From the NCBI RefSeq assembly GCF_003970865.1, contig NZ_RXLZ01000051.1, positions 1-34,758 of the forward strand: 34,758 nt of DNA, read 5' to 3'. Below, piece after piece: positions 27,201 to 32,274 of this stretch. Source of the stretch: Stenotrophomonas maltophilia. Lineage in GTDB: Bacteria > Pseudomonadota > Gammaproteobacteria > Xanthomonadales > Xanthomonadaceae. The notes under the pieces were generated by a model that did no database searches, had not been told where the DNA came from, and was given only the letters and a program-made list of their open reading frames with translations. Position numbers and translations under genes: made by a program. Each line of letters begins with the position of its first letter. Within the stretch, counting starts at the first letter, position 1.

Positions 27201-27607
27201 ACCTGATCGCGCCGCTGGGCACCATCGATGCGGGCGAAGCGGGCATCCGTGTCTCGGGCAACATCAACCTCGCCGCGCTGCAGGTGCTCAACGCGGCCAA
27301 CATCCAGGTGCAGGGTGAGAGCAAGGGCCTGCCGGTGCTGGCCACGGTGAACGTGAATGCGCTGGCTTCGGCCAGTGCGGCAGCGAACAGCGCCAGCCAG
27401 GCCGCACAGGATGTGATGCGCAAGAGCCAGGATGATGCACGGCGCAACCAGCCGTCGGTGATCAGCGTGCAGATCCTCGGTTTCGGCAGTGGCACCAGCA
27501 GCATTGCGCCGCCGGCACGCGGTACTACTGCCAACAGCGGCTACGACGCCAACAGCGCCTTCCAGTTCCCGCAGGCAAGTCGCGACGAGGGCACGCAGCG
27601 CCGATAG
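15227..27607 (+). CDS. pdtA: Giant two-partner-secretion exoprotein TpsA (PdtA-like, filamentous-haemagglutinin family)
   Basis: 4126 residues from the ATG at 15227, chosen for AAGAGG 6-11 bases upstream and the signal peptide it gives (cut near AQA36). A helical Gln/Ala-rich stretch (about 75-115) precedes the TPS secretion domain (about 148-260: ILNWETFNIGGNTTLSFQQ; SQILGQLKANGTVFVANRNG). The NPNG motif is degenerate (N-R-N-G at 218-221). A very long beta-helix of GG.L.I...G repeats follows. Inserts include an 18-residue-period repeat (about 2779-2886) and the only six cysteines, as pairs C1985/C1991, C3002/C3008 and C3051/C3059. The C-terminal part (about 3760-4126; IFLRQLYYAELREGGREYNN) fits the DUF3739-type end of PdtA-like proteins. 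Predicted role: surface or secreted adhesin exported by the TpsB at 30611. It is not adjacent to tpsB, unlike most TPS pairs. Confidence 0.93.
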   Translation: MSHTLKTAPTTLLRNHPMAWAIALALGAAPWVPAQAQQAFSPGWFADRGAAQGAAAQSGRMPNGVPIQFQLPAQQQDAARQKLQQSIDNLGTAAQAIALQQRLQEQARLARRDAGFVVADGLGKDGLNVDENPLTRGWLNAREAIQSQGSDGRIQVSIEQTADKAILNWETFNIGGNTTLSFQQNPDWAVLNRVNDPNARPSQILGQLKANGTVFVANRNGVVFGNNSQVNVRNLVAAAARISDGQFRDNGLFSADSNTAALSEAFGKVMVEQGARIVTHAPGTATRGGGYVLLAGSSVENAGQIETRKGQTQLAAGDSFVIRRGVGTAQNTASTTAGNEIAPRFVQGSTAGDVRNSGLIQAREGDITLAGRTVEQAGVAVATTTLAQRGTIHLLNAISDRQGQVILGSGATTAVLIEDDGKSAVLDTQRDALIKASAEQDALRAASSTGTFDNLSRLQDRRDQSRVEIVSGGDINFKDGSLTLATGGQVVGDAARRSYVGNAAQVDVSGAVGVRVAMESNNVQVKVQGNELRDSPDNRDSGTLISSEVWIDRRELQRVAAGTGGHAAERWYAGGGLLEVGGYLDNQRHSIGEWAAQGGTVQLSGTEVVTHGGSRINLAGGSLDVQSGVIKQSWLRGTDGQLYRLDDAPAEMLYAGLYKGFEVDHQRWGVSEAFRNPLVAPGERVDNGYTVGRDAGRLVISAPTAVLQGDIGTQVFQGAQQAKAPDQGGDGYAQAQTAVARNAQLWLGRYDSAGRNAVFDTQVRIGEGAQPVADWTLHAPISAQQRNTLWLDAGRLSEQQWGRLDLATAGSIALDGKLRLQDGGQLVLTASDIRLGGDIGIAGGRLQAGNLLVVTDGPVVPLLQAGRGRVEIADGARIDLAGRWSNLLLDPSAAQGQAWSNGGSLQLENSHDVKVGRGSELSVDAGGRVDSAGKARIGKGGSVSLLANNVDTGKGSAGRLTLAGDARISALGQGSGSLSLGDGGHIRIGGETGADDVLVLRGELFGSGFSQYDINAQQGLEVADGARLDVVMPGLRLASDAQKAGTREDALQTWLAPLYSADPVSGRINQRAGAGLVLRSQFGNRGGDLRIGKGANVQVDPAQSIELRGGGNITVEGRLHAAGGRIRLDDVRLPIDPFDSQPNSRTYRIADGAELDVSGDAFSVEDSARRLRGLVRKGGSIEIGGALDWEGAGQVSDRPVDAFIVVEGGAQLRADGSTKALHIDGQGLQQVDSDGGEIVLRSANALYLHGGMHAAAGGVGAHGGTLGIAFIGGNYAKGASKDVQVPRFLNISQKRDVAFASIKPKYGEARLSVEQIRDGGFDNLSLIAAVRSEGDIDLRMAQSLRLSGSIGLLPGAAAGSTIALHAPYLKLANPPLSAISGNEPEVSGEAPLATGRQHRLQADARLIDIRDRVALDGFDDVSLRSSGDVRFLKGATSAGALDADLLAAQRLEITAAQLYPVAGASARIGVGFDPGRYSRDMIWKNPAGVLRINGLAGAAPAAPLSAMGNLMLAAATVEQGGVVRAPMGSITLGGTDGNLQVASKVSFLPGSLTSTSGAGLSLPYGGTVDGIQWRLDGTAVVPRNVGGGGLPVGIGVVSSQTDVARGAVLDMNGGGELTGAAFVSGRGGSVDILRHVLAEANPRYGFSQAGSEVYAILPGYTGSIAPQGLSDGAADPGVGQQIVVPSGVPGLAAGTYTLLPASFALQPGAFRVEVGTSSTTGSATPLPTGTGSWRVAGHRSDGLVETVSPLLTDLLLTPAATVRRHSGYNETSYNAFSAASAQRLGLPRGWQTVDAGMLRFELGDGAGRQGTPALRVEGEARFQAASGSAGTGGSVEVTRVNSVGTLEIIAAGGKTDTRRDGSTIEADALNALQPSRLVVNARVRSTAPSFINVSGVGGDVVVRSSAVLRAPEVLVGAVSGGSGIVVEAGAAIDTLGLGTAGLPSSLGYVYQVGGGLLAVSNDRPEMLAHPAGTDGAAVNIDIGGCSLQATCTGQARLVSEGSINVSTNGQLQLHEGATYGTRELALGVGNINLGSAEAIARAAAVAALPPGMTLNQQVLGDLLRGNTATGAPALDTLRLNASEAINVFGSVDLDTRDAATGKPALRNLVLGTPAIHGYGDSSDRARIFAADLTWAGQLGSASALGSTQTPPAAPGIAARLGSGQLDIITDTLRLAPSPRSQPLPEVVAGRQVLGFAGVNLQAARELVFAGNGALDVYQRQGDYIAGKGWTFSGGNLDIQAPLITAEAGAKLSVKAGGTLTAHGAGAGRVADALGAELDLRASDIVLDTRFALASGRLTANADHSVRLGSKAELDLSGRKVSLFDVDNYSWGGDLELTAADGSVLADAASRIDVSARNNRAGRLTVTALGASDGRVDLAGQILGQASGRHDVSGSVVPYDGGELLVRAQQLQDFSGLNQRLTRDGVTGARSFQIKQGDLVIGDEVKARKVDISVDGGALRVNGRIDASGEQVGIIRLAARDDLQVDGTLDAHGTALRVDSYGSIIDSPNRAIVELESRSGTLALGRAARIDLRSGTDVVVGNGAGQNDGRARGTLALNMPRAGGRDASIRSEAGLQVLGARDIFAMGVRRYEDAPLATTPDVNGHHSQMVTQAWLDSVVDPDSTAWMNAALGNADLSARLAALGSVRLRPGVEIVGVPSAANPDGDLTVSGDLDLSGYRYGPQANRADPARRGFGEAGALRLRAAGDLHVYGSINDGFAPPPVSPDDAGWQLFEGSDATVGVTPFGADIVVPGDGVVLEVGSRFPASSVLNYAIKVQGTQLPAGTTLPVEMTLTQALQLPAGTVLSAAITLNDGQVHAAGTVLAQALTVPMGARLAAGFQLRSAADVAAHTWPAGVPLPTELRLAASTPLPRGALIPSMTLVKLPGGVPVKLRPSDSDGRQGRNWALAQMLPEGTTSWDLSLVAGADTESSDPRLRRFGASGDLMLSDTHYGVIRDALKQNKFVRERLVTAEGALRENVDTSWIGKTAKALAEHLGKSEDALCAAGGSCMNAPYLFTKLGAEELAGDPDLEGTSVKDFGDLPWVGMSEEAICNPPEAGYCVMPGEMREITTMGPPRHGTPMWSVLRTGTGDLQLSAARDVQMRSVFGVYTAGTPTSLGNGHDARFQSGRSPLGDRDSLLGLLQSTGDYDAALAAYQAWYPDHGGNLSVIAGRDVTGATWGSRSATGGSDNGVAGTFSSATGGWLWRQGTGTTTGVEPVATSWWINFGTYAAFNPTDIRDNPKMVGFTGLGTLGGGNLEVEAGRHGGVTAAKGEALGVLGGTLYSTAINAAVGATGRVDDGRLVQTGGGDLSLRFAGALNPLLAATSMSQTGNTQAPQLSGTLVNLRGHLGIDAARIGGSVVRANDYRSISADLRASDPFRASTSAAMGGPLLVLGDAVADLQARGDVVLSSAADGGRVRQYNAFEARADDGSRLLGVTGFSLWTASTAVNLFSAGGDIVPVGQATTQVEADGGLESVVGGAVYRIYPSRLKAIAANGDIKLSRAENKTVLMTAPGPNSTLQLLAGNSILAASDAPMISSSGADVRLPSPFDPLFNGFGGHSRNQLLRSNLSQDGTVAPLNVGLSDGSPLFAFGPNRPMLSTPRAGDRQPNRFYAGSGDIIGLRTGGEWALGTSAGMIRTVGTWYDVSAPVQLRAGMDILGSSVMAMNNGSTDMTVVQARRDIVHTNLTVFGPGNVDVSAGRQLRQEDSGSIVSRGGLIQGDTRPGASIAVTAGNQYIAFDAVRARYLDPANLADPSQSLASQPGKAVKIYDKELKQWLQQRFGLAVDGAEALAVFDRLPKEQQHIFLRQLYYAELREGGREYNNPDGPRLGSYLRGREAIATLLPDKDANGKTIDRSGDIVMYGGSGVRTEAGGNIELMAPGGQIVVGVVGEAPPASAGLVTQGQGDIRLFSQDSVLLGLSRVMTAFGGDILAWTEQGDINAGRGSRTTLLYTPPRRIYDNWGNVLLSPQAPASGAGFATLAPIPEVPPGDVDLIAPLGTIDAGEAGIRVSGNINLAALQVLNAANIQVQGESKGLPVLATVNVNALASASAAANSASQAAQDVMRKSQDDARRNQPSVISVQILGFGSGTSSIAPPARGTTANSGYDANSAFQFPQASRDEGTQRR
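23561..23884 (+). repeat. Degenerate 54-nt coding repeat (18-residue units) inside tpsA
   Basis: About six units follow the plan x-L-P-A-G-T-x-L-(5-6 residues)-T-L, for example QLPAGTTLPVEMTLTQAL, QLPAGTVLSAAITLNDGQ and VHAAGTVLAQALTVPMGA. The fourth to sixth units are more diverged (RLAAG…, TWPAG…, PLPRG…). The period and motif differ from the surrounding beta-helix repeats, which suggests an inserted module. Confidence 0.7.
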
Positions 27608-27622
27608 GCATTGCATGCCCCG

Positions 27623-28046
27623 GTAGGTGCCGACCTTGGTCGGCAAGCATCGCCCGGTGCACCGCATCGGGCTGCAGCATCGGGCCAGCCGCCAGGGAGC
27701 GGTGGCGGCCCCAGCCAGGACGGCACGGAGGGCAGGGAGCGGCTATCAGCGGTGAGGACCACCGACACAGCGCCGCCGGGTGCAGGAGAGCGCCCGGCGG
27801 CAGGAGCGACGCGCGAATGTGTCACGGTAGATACCGACCTTGGTCAGTAGATCCACGGCATGCGTCGATGGCTTGGCCAGCTTCAGTGCCGACCAACGGT
27901 CGGCACCCACCAGAGAAGGCGTGGCAGCAGGCGCCGCTCGGCAGTAGATCCACGCCATGCGTGGATGGCTGGGCCAGCTTCAGTGCCGACCAAGGTCGGC
28001 ACCCACCAGAGCGGGCTTGGCAGTAGATCCACGCCATGCGTGAATG
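27623..28046. repeat. SMAG repeat array between tpsA and the gspHIJ operon
   Basis: Seven GTAG-type palindromic elements: 27623-27645 (GTAGGTGCCGACC class), 27827-27846 (GTAGATACCGACC), 27847-27871 (GTAGATCCACGG), 27884-27910 (inverse, GTGCCGACC...), 27944-27969 (GTAGATCCACGCC), 27983-28006 (inverse) and 28023-28046. From 27847 a composite unit (GTAGATCCACG element, TTGGCCAGCTTCAGT-type spacer, inverted GTGCCGACC element, CACCAGAG tail) is repeated twice and begun a third time. This 457-base gap holds no gene I can support. It separates converging genes and ends 18 bases from the gspJ stop, so it may act as a bidirectional mRNA 3'-end structure. Confidence 0.85.
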
Positions 28047-28064
28047 CGGTGCCACGAACGAAGC

Positions 28065-28679
28065 CTACAGCTCCAGCACCCGCCGGTAACTCAATGGCCC
28101 ACGCCCATCGCGCAGGCCCAGCCGCAGTTCCAACCCGGTGGCCGGCAGCACCTCGCCTTCGCTCGGCAACACCGCCCAGCCTGCACCGGGCTGCCACGCC
28201 CGCACCTCGAACCGCTGTACCCCGCGCGCCACGGCAATGCCCTTCGACAGATCCGGCGCCGGCAGGGGATACCGGTCCGTAGCCGCACCACTGGCCCGCC
28301 ACAGCGTGTTGCCCTGCCGCCACCAGCGCACCCGTTGCCAGCGCAGCCCGTCGCTGCCCACGCCGCGGGTGATCTCCAGCGCGAAGCTGCCATCCGGGTG
28401 CCGTTCGCTCACCAGCGACGGCGGCAGCAATCGCTGCGGACGGTCCGCCGGGCGCACCGCGCCATTCATCAGCGCATCGTCTGCGCGCATTTCGATATCA
28501 CGCTGGAACTGCTGCAGCACGCGCAGTGCCGTCGTGGTCTCGGCATCGGCCTGGCGCAGGCGCTGATCGCTGTTGGTCACGCTGTCGAGCGCCCGCCAGC
28601 AGATCAGCGCCAGTACGCCCATGATGGTGATCGCGATCATCACCTCGATCAGGGTGAAACCACATACTGCGCGCTTCAT
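28065..28679 (-). CDS. gspJ: Type II secretion minor pseudopilin GspJ (HxcV-like)
   Basis: 204 residues from the ATG whose complement is at 28677-28679; it overlaps the gspI stop as ATGA, which favours it over an upstream in-frame ATG at 28694. Prepilin leader MKRAVCG|FTLIEVMIAITIMGVLA with Glu+5. Typical GspJ features are the SDQRLRQADAETTTALRVLQ helix, FQRDIEMRADD, and the long beta-rich C-terminal part with LRWQRVRWWRQG. It is part of the H-I-J-K pseudopilus tip. Its genes are separated from the main operon by about 16 kb and point the opposite way, a difference from the Hxc locus of P. aeruginosa. Confidence 0.9.
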   Translation of the reverse strand: MKRAVCGFTLIEVMIAITIMGVLALICWRALDSVTNSDQRLRQADAETTTALRVLQQFQRDIEMRADDALMNGAVRPADRPQRLLPPSLVSERHPDGSFALEITRGVGSDGLRWQRVRWWRQGNTLWRASGAATDRYPLPAPDLSKGIAVARGVQRFEVRAWQPGAGWAVLPSEGEVLPATGLELRLGLRDGRGPLSYRRVLEL

Positions 28680-29038
28680 TGCGCCGCCGTCCACGGCAAC
28701 CGCATCCGCGCCAGCGACTGCCGTGGCGCATCTTCGGCAACCACGCTGAGTTCCAGTTGTGGCTGTCCGTCACTCCCGGTGCCGACATGCTGCAGCACCA
28801 GGAAACTGCTGCGCCCCTGCACGCAGCGTTGCCGCGCATCCTGCGGGGGCTGCCCGGCCAGGCGCAGCTCCTGCCAGCGGTCCTGCGCACACATCAGTGC
28901 CAGCCGGCGGTCGCGCAGGCGCGACTGATCATCGGTCGCCACCGCCACTGAACGCATCACCGCCGCAAGCGCAATCGAGACGATCGCCAATGCGATCAGC
29001 ACTTCGATCAGGGTGAACCCACGCATGTTCTGCTTCAC
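28676..29038 (-). CDS. gspI: Type II secretion minor pseudopilin GspI (HxcU-like)
   Basis: 120 residues, normal for GspI. The GTG start at 29038 overlaps the gspH stop (GTGA); an internal ATG four codons later is the alternative. The leader MKQNMRG|FTLIEVLIALAIVSIALA has Glu+5, and QDRWQELRLAGQ falls in the expected helix-loop region. It initiates the pseudopilus tip with GspJ and GspK. It is translationally coupled to gspH upstream and gspJ downstream. Confidence 0.92.
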   Translation of the reverse strand: MKQNMRGFTLIEVLIALAIVSIALAAVMRSVAVATDDQSRLRDRRLALMCAQDRWQELRLAGQPPQDARQRCVQGRSSFLVLQHVGTGSDGQPQLELSVVAEDAPRQSLARMRLPWTAAQ

Positions 29039-29481
29039 TGCACGACCTGCAATTGTCCGCTGCCATCATCGCGAAGACGCAGTTTGCGGCCATCCAGCGA
29101 CAATCCCAGTTCCCAGGCGATACCGATCCACTCCGGGCTCAGCTCAATGGGGTTGGCGGGCTGCACCGCGATACCCGTTGCCTGCCACTTCTGCGGACGC
29201 AGCAGATCATCGCGTTCAACAGTCACCCAGCGGCTGCCTTCGCGGCGGCTGAAACGATAGCCGTTGGCGTCGGCCTGCCAACGCAGGGTGCGGCCATCGA
29301 TGCGCGCCTCATCGCGCGCCACCTGCAGGCGCTGCGCCAACCGCTCGGCTTCCTGTCGCAGCTGCCGGCCCGGGTCGAGCAGGCTGCCCAGGCCCAGCCC
29401 GATTCCGGCCGTGCAGATGCCGATGATCACCAGCACCACCATCAGTTCCAGCAGGGTGAAACCACGCGGCACGCGCTGCAT
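29035..29481 (-). CDS. gspH: Type II secretion minor pseudopilin GspH (HxcW-like)
   Basis: 148 residues. The ATG at 29481 is selected by a perfect AGGAGG on the minus strand (29490-29495), 8 bases upstream. Leader MQRVPRG|FTLLELMVVLVIIGICTAG with Glu+5. The LRQEAERLAQRLQVARDEA helix and the RTLRWQADANGYRFSRREG beta segment are typical of GspH. It is the first gene of the minus-strand H-I-J operon; its 5' end lies 46 bases from the divergent gspC, so the two units likely share a compact promoter region. Confidence 0.92.
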   Translation of the reverse strand: MQRVPRGFTLLELMVVLVIIGICTAGIGLGLGSLLDPGRQLRQEAERLAQRLQVARDEARIDGRTLRWQADANGYRFSRREGSRWVTVERDDLLRPQKWQATGIAVQPANPIELSPEWIGIAWELGLSLDGRKLRLRDDGSGQLQVVQ

Positions 29482-29527
29482 CGACGTTGCCTCCTGTCCG
29501 GGTCGATACCTGCCAGCGTAGGCCGGC

Positions 29528-30046
29528 ATGATGAAACAAAAGCGTCAGCGGCAGCTGCTAGCGTGGGCAGACACGAACGTGGCGGTGGTGCGGAACATGG
29601 ATGGCAGGCGCTGGGATCGCAATCGCATACTGACTCTGCTGGCCGCAACCCTGCTGCTGGCGGTGGTGGCCTATTGGGGCGTGACCCTGTCTGCGGTGGC
29701 GCCCACTGCGGCGGCCAGCGAAACGCACGCAGAGGCCCCTGCACGGCCCCTGTTCGATGCAGTGGCCAGCCTGCCGCTGGTGCGGCTGCTGTCCCCCGGT
29801 GCAGTGCAGACCGAGGTGGTGGTGCTGGGCGTGATGGCCGGTGACCATGCGCCATTGGCCCTGCTCTCGGTGGATGGGCGCCCGGCGGAAGCGTATGCGC
29901 CCGGTCAACGACTCGGACCCTGCACGGTGCTGGCCAGCATCAGTGCCAGCGCGGTGGAACTGAACCAGGCGGGGCAATCGCGCAGCCTGCCGGTGCCTGA
30001 GCTGCCGCCGGTGCCGAGCGATGGCATCGTGCCGGCCGCTCCATAG
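29528..30046 (+). CDS. gspC: Type II secretion inner-membrane protein GspC (HxcP-like), short form
   Basis: 172 residues from the ATG at 29528; an internal ATG at 29597 is possible since neither has a clear Shine-Dalgarno. Cytoplasmic N-terminus, one membrane segment at about 34-54 (ILTLLAATLLLAVVAYWGVTL), then a homology-region (HR) domain at about 82-155 (VVVLGVMAGDHAPLALLS; GQRLGPCTVLASISASAVEL). There is no C-terminal PDZ or coiled-coil domain, as in short HxcP-type GspC proteins. GspC connects the inner-membrane platform to the N0 domain of the secretin. It is divergent from gspH and converges on the small secreted-protein gene. Confidence 0.83.
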   Translation: MMKQKRQRQLLAWADTNVAVVRNMDGRRWDRNRILTLLAATLLLAVVAYWGVTLSAVAPTAAASETHAEAPARPLFDAVASLPLVRLLSPGAVQTEVVVLGVMAGDHAPLALLSVDGRPAEAYAPGQRLGPCTVLASISASAVELNQAGQSRSLPVPELPPVPSDGIVPAAP

Positions 30047-30082
30047 AGCCCAGCCTACGCTCGGCTTCACGTCCGCGCAGGT

Positions 30083-30418
30083 TCAGCGCGCCGGACGCTG
30101 CGGCACCACCGAACGCCCGAAGGCATCACCCATGCGCTGCCGCGTGCCCTCCACGTTGTACTGCATCAGCTGGTTGCCCGGCTGCCGCATCAGGCGTTCG
30201 GCTTCAGGTAGCGCTGGTGACTTCGCCGATTTCGGCGCCGGGGCCAGTTTGCGTTGCAGGCACTCCCAGGCGGGGATGCGCTCGCCGTTGACCTGTACTT
30301 CGATGCACGGCGCGGCATCGTCCTGCTTCTTCGCCTCTCCGGCCCAGGCCGATGGCAACGCCAGCAACATGGCAAGGGCGAGAGCAGGGCGAAGACCCGC
30401 CGTCAACGACTCACTCAT
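30083..30418 (-). CDS. Small secreted/periplasmic protein of unknown function
   Basis: 111 residues from the ATG complementary to 30416-30418, which has AGGAG about 9 bases upstream. Signal peptide to about residue 26 (LALAMLLALPSAWA|GEA). The mature protein has two cysteines (C38 and C53, CIEVQVNGERIPAWEC) and a charged, Pro/Lys/Arg-rich tail (RLMRQPGNQLMQYNVEG). The frame continues open upstream into tpsB, but that part is not credible. It is divergent from tpsB across a 192-base region with a PHO-box-like site, so it may share its regulation. I do not recognise a family. A cysteine-bridged chaperone or lid for the TPS or T2SS partners is one guess. Confidence 0.7.
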   Translation of the reverse strand: MSESLTAGLRPALALAMLLALPSAWAGEAKKQDDAAPCIEVQVNGERIPAWECLQRKLAPAPKSAKSPALPEAERLMRQPGNQLMQYNVEGTRQRMGDAFGRSVVPQRPAR

Positions 30419-30497
30419 CTTGAATCTCCTGCGAAATCCGACGCTCTGCAATGAAGACGTATGGCGAAGACAGTCTCCGCCCGCAACTGTTCCGGCG

Positions 30498-30514
30498 CTG
30501 TCAAAAGATGACAG
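30498..30514. promoter_or_regulatory. PHO half-site dyad
   Basis: CTGTCA (30498-30503) and TGACAG (30509-30514) form a perfect 6-bp inverted repeat built from PhoB half-site sequence. It lies directly upstream of the tandem PHO-box-like site at 30517, in the region between divergent genes. Confidence 0.5.
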
Positions 30515-30516
30515 TG

Positions 30517-30534
30517 CTGTCACAAAACTGTTGG
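30517..30534 (+). promoter_or_regulatory. PHO-box-like PhoB binding site upstream of tpsB
   Basis: CTGTCACAAAACTGTTGG. The first half-site matches CTGTCAT at 6 of 7 positions, the spacer is AAAA as in the consensus, and the second half-site at the required 11-base spacing matches 4 of 7. It is 77 bases before the tpsB ATG at 30611 and 99 bases from the small-gene start at 30418. I could not assign a -10 element with confidence. Confidence 0.6.
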
Positions 30535-30610
30535 CGGCTTTGACGCGACGTACACGTCCTGTTGGTAGACCCACGCGCCGCTCCATGGCCATTTCCTTCG
30601 ATACGACGCG

Positions 30611-32236
30611 ATGCCTTCGATGACTCCTGTTCCGTGCCGAGCCGTCCACCTTCCCTTGCGCCTGCAGCCGCTGGTGCTGGCTCTGGCCGCGATGCCGCTG
30701 CCGTTGTTCGCGCAGGAGGCAGCGCCTGCGCCCAGCGTGAACATCAATGAATACATCGTGCGCGGCAACACCGTGCTCGATCCGCGCCAGATCGAACGTG
30801 CGGTGGAGCCGTTCCTCGGCCCGGGCAAGACCCTGGCTGATGTCGAGAAGGCACGCGATGCGGTCAATGCGCTGTACCAGCAGGCCGGCTACCAGTCGGT
30901 CTACGTGGAGTTGCCCGAGCAGCAGGTCAGTGGTGGCGTGGTGCTGCTGAAGGTGCAGCAGACGCCGATCGGCCAGCTGCGGGTGGTGGGCACGAAGCAT
31001 GAATCGCCGGAGCGCATCCGCGAACGCGTGCCGGCACTGGCCGAGGGCAAGGTGCCGGACTTCGACCAGGCGCAGAAGGAACTGACTGCGCTGAATGAGG
31101 GCGGGCGTCGCCAGGTGATGCCGCTGGTGCGCGAGGGCCAGGTGCCGGGCACGATGGATGTGGACCTGCAGGTTGAAGAGAAGTCGCCATGGCGTGCCAG
31201 CGCGTCACTCAACAACGACCACAGCGCCGACACCGAGAAGCTGCGCCTGAGTGCATCGCTGGCCTACGACAACCTTTGGAAGCGTGGCCACAGCGCGAAC
31301 ATCGGCATGTACCTGGCGCCGGAAGACACCAAACAGGCCAAGGTTTTCTCGGCCTCGTACACGATGCCGTTTGAAGGCACGCCGTGGAGCCTGGAAGCCT
31401 CCGGCTACAAGTCCGACAGCCGCGTGCTGAACGCGGGCGGGCAGGTCGGTACCGGCACTGGCACCAATGTGATCGGCAACGGTCATTCGATCGGCATCAA
31501 GCTCAACTACCGCCTGGCCGGCAGCAGCCAATGGTGGCGCCAGCTCAGCCTCGGCGTGGACTTCAAGGACACCGAGGAAGACACGCAGATGGGCAAGGAG
31601 AGCCTGAAGACGCCGCTGAAGTACGCGCCGATCACCCTGGGGTTTGTCGGTGTGCGCCAGGGCGAGCAGGATCAGTTGAGCATCAACACGCAGCTGGTGG
31701 CCGGTACCCGTCGGCTGTTCGGCTATGGTAGTGATGCCATCGGGTTCGGGCAGAAGCGCTACTGGGCAGACCCCAGTTTCGTCGCGTTCAAGGCGGACGT
31801 CGCCAACACGCACACGTTCGGCAGCGACTGGCAGTGGTATGCACGCGGCTCGTTGCAGGTGACCGATGCGCCGCTGGTGTCGGCCGAGCAGTTCGCCGCC
31901 GGTGGCATGTACACCGTGCGTGGCTATCTCTCGGCCGAGGCGATCGGTGATTACGGCGGCCTGGCCAGCCTGGAATGGCGCACCCCGGCATGGTCGCTGT
32001 GGAGTGGCACCGACCTGCGTGTCTACAGCTTTGCCGACGCGGCGTATCTGCGCCTGCGCCAGCCGCTGCCCGAGCAGCGTGACAAGTACAACCTGGCCTC
32101 GGTCGGCCTGGGCGCGCAGCTGCGCCTGGGCGAACACCTGCAACTGCGCCTGGACTACGCCTGGCCCTATGCCGATGGCCCGGTCACGCGCAAGGACGAC
32201 CCGCGCCTGCATTTCAACATCAGCACCAGTTACTGA
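30611..32236 (+). CDS. pdtB: Two-partner-secretion outer-membrane transporter TpsB (PdtB/ShlB/FhaC family)
   Basis: 541 residues. Signal peptide to about residue 35 (PLPLFAQEA). First POTRA domain at about 44-120 (INEYIVRGNTVLDPRQIERA; YQQAGYQSVYVELPEQQV), second POTRA at about 120-193, then a 16-strand Omp85-type barrel ending in Tyr (FNISTSY). The conserved lid-loop motif VRGY is at 436-439 (MYTVRGYLSAEAIGDYGG). It translocates TpsA through the outer membrane after recognising its TPS domain. Its partner must be the exoprotein at 15227, the only TPS-domain protein in the window, although four T2SS genes lie in between. The first ATG is used; an ATG three codons later is possible. PhoB control is suggested by the upstream site. 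Confidence 0.93.
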   Translation: MPSMTPVPCRAVHLPLRLQPLVLALAAMPLPLFAQEAAPAPSVNINEYIVRGNTVLDPRQIERAVEPFLGPGKTLADVEKARDAVNALYQQAGYQSVYVELPEQQVSGGVVLLKVQQTPIGQLRVVGTKHESPERIRERVPALAEGKVPDFDQAQKELTALNEGGRRQVMPLVREGQVPGTMDVDLQVEEKSPWRASASLNNDHSADTEKLRLSASLAYDNLWKRGHSANIGMYLAPEDTKQAKVFSASYTMPFEGTPWSLEASGYKSDSRVLNAGGQVGTGTGTNVIGNGHSIGIKLNYRLAGSSQWWRQLSLGVDFKDTEEDTQMGKESLKTPLKYAPITLGFVGVRQGEQDQLSINTQLVAGTRRLFGYGSDAIGFGQKRYWADPSFVAFKADVANTHTFGSDWQWYARGSLQVTDAPLVSAEQFAAGGMYTVRGYLSAEAIGDYGGLASLEWRTPAWSLWSGTDLRVYSFADAAYLRLRQPLPEQRDKYNLASVGLGAQLRLGEHLQLRLDYAWPYADGPVTRKDDPRLHFNISTSY

Positions 32237-32274
32237 TCCTTTCCTTGAACATGCGTTCTCCGGAGACCCTTCGC

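Noticed and set aside
27847..28046. CRISPR array, suggested by regularly spaced palindromic repeats
   Set aside because: The repeats are SMAG elements of two classes in both orientations, the spacers are repeated rather than unique, and there are no cas genes.
30419..31000. Upstream extension of the small minus-strand secreted protein into tpsB
   Set aside because: The signal peptide and Shine-Dalgarno fix the start at 30418. The extension overlaps the TpsB POTRA region and would bury the signal peptide.
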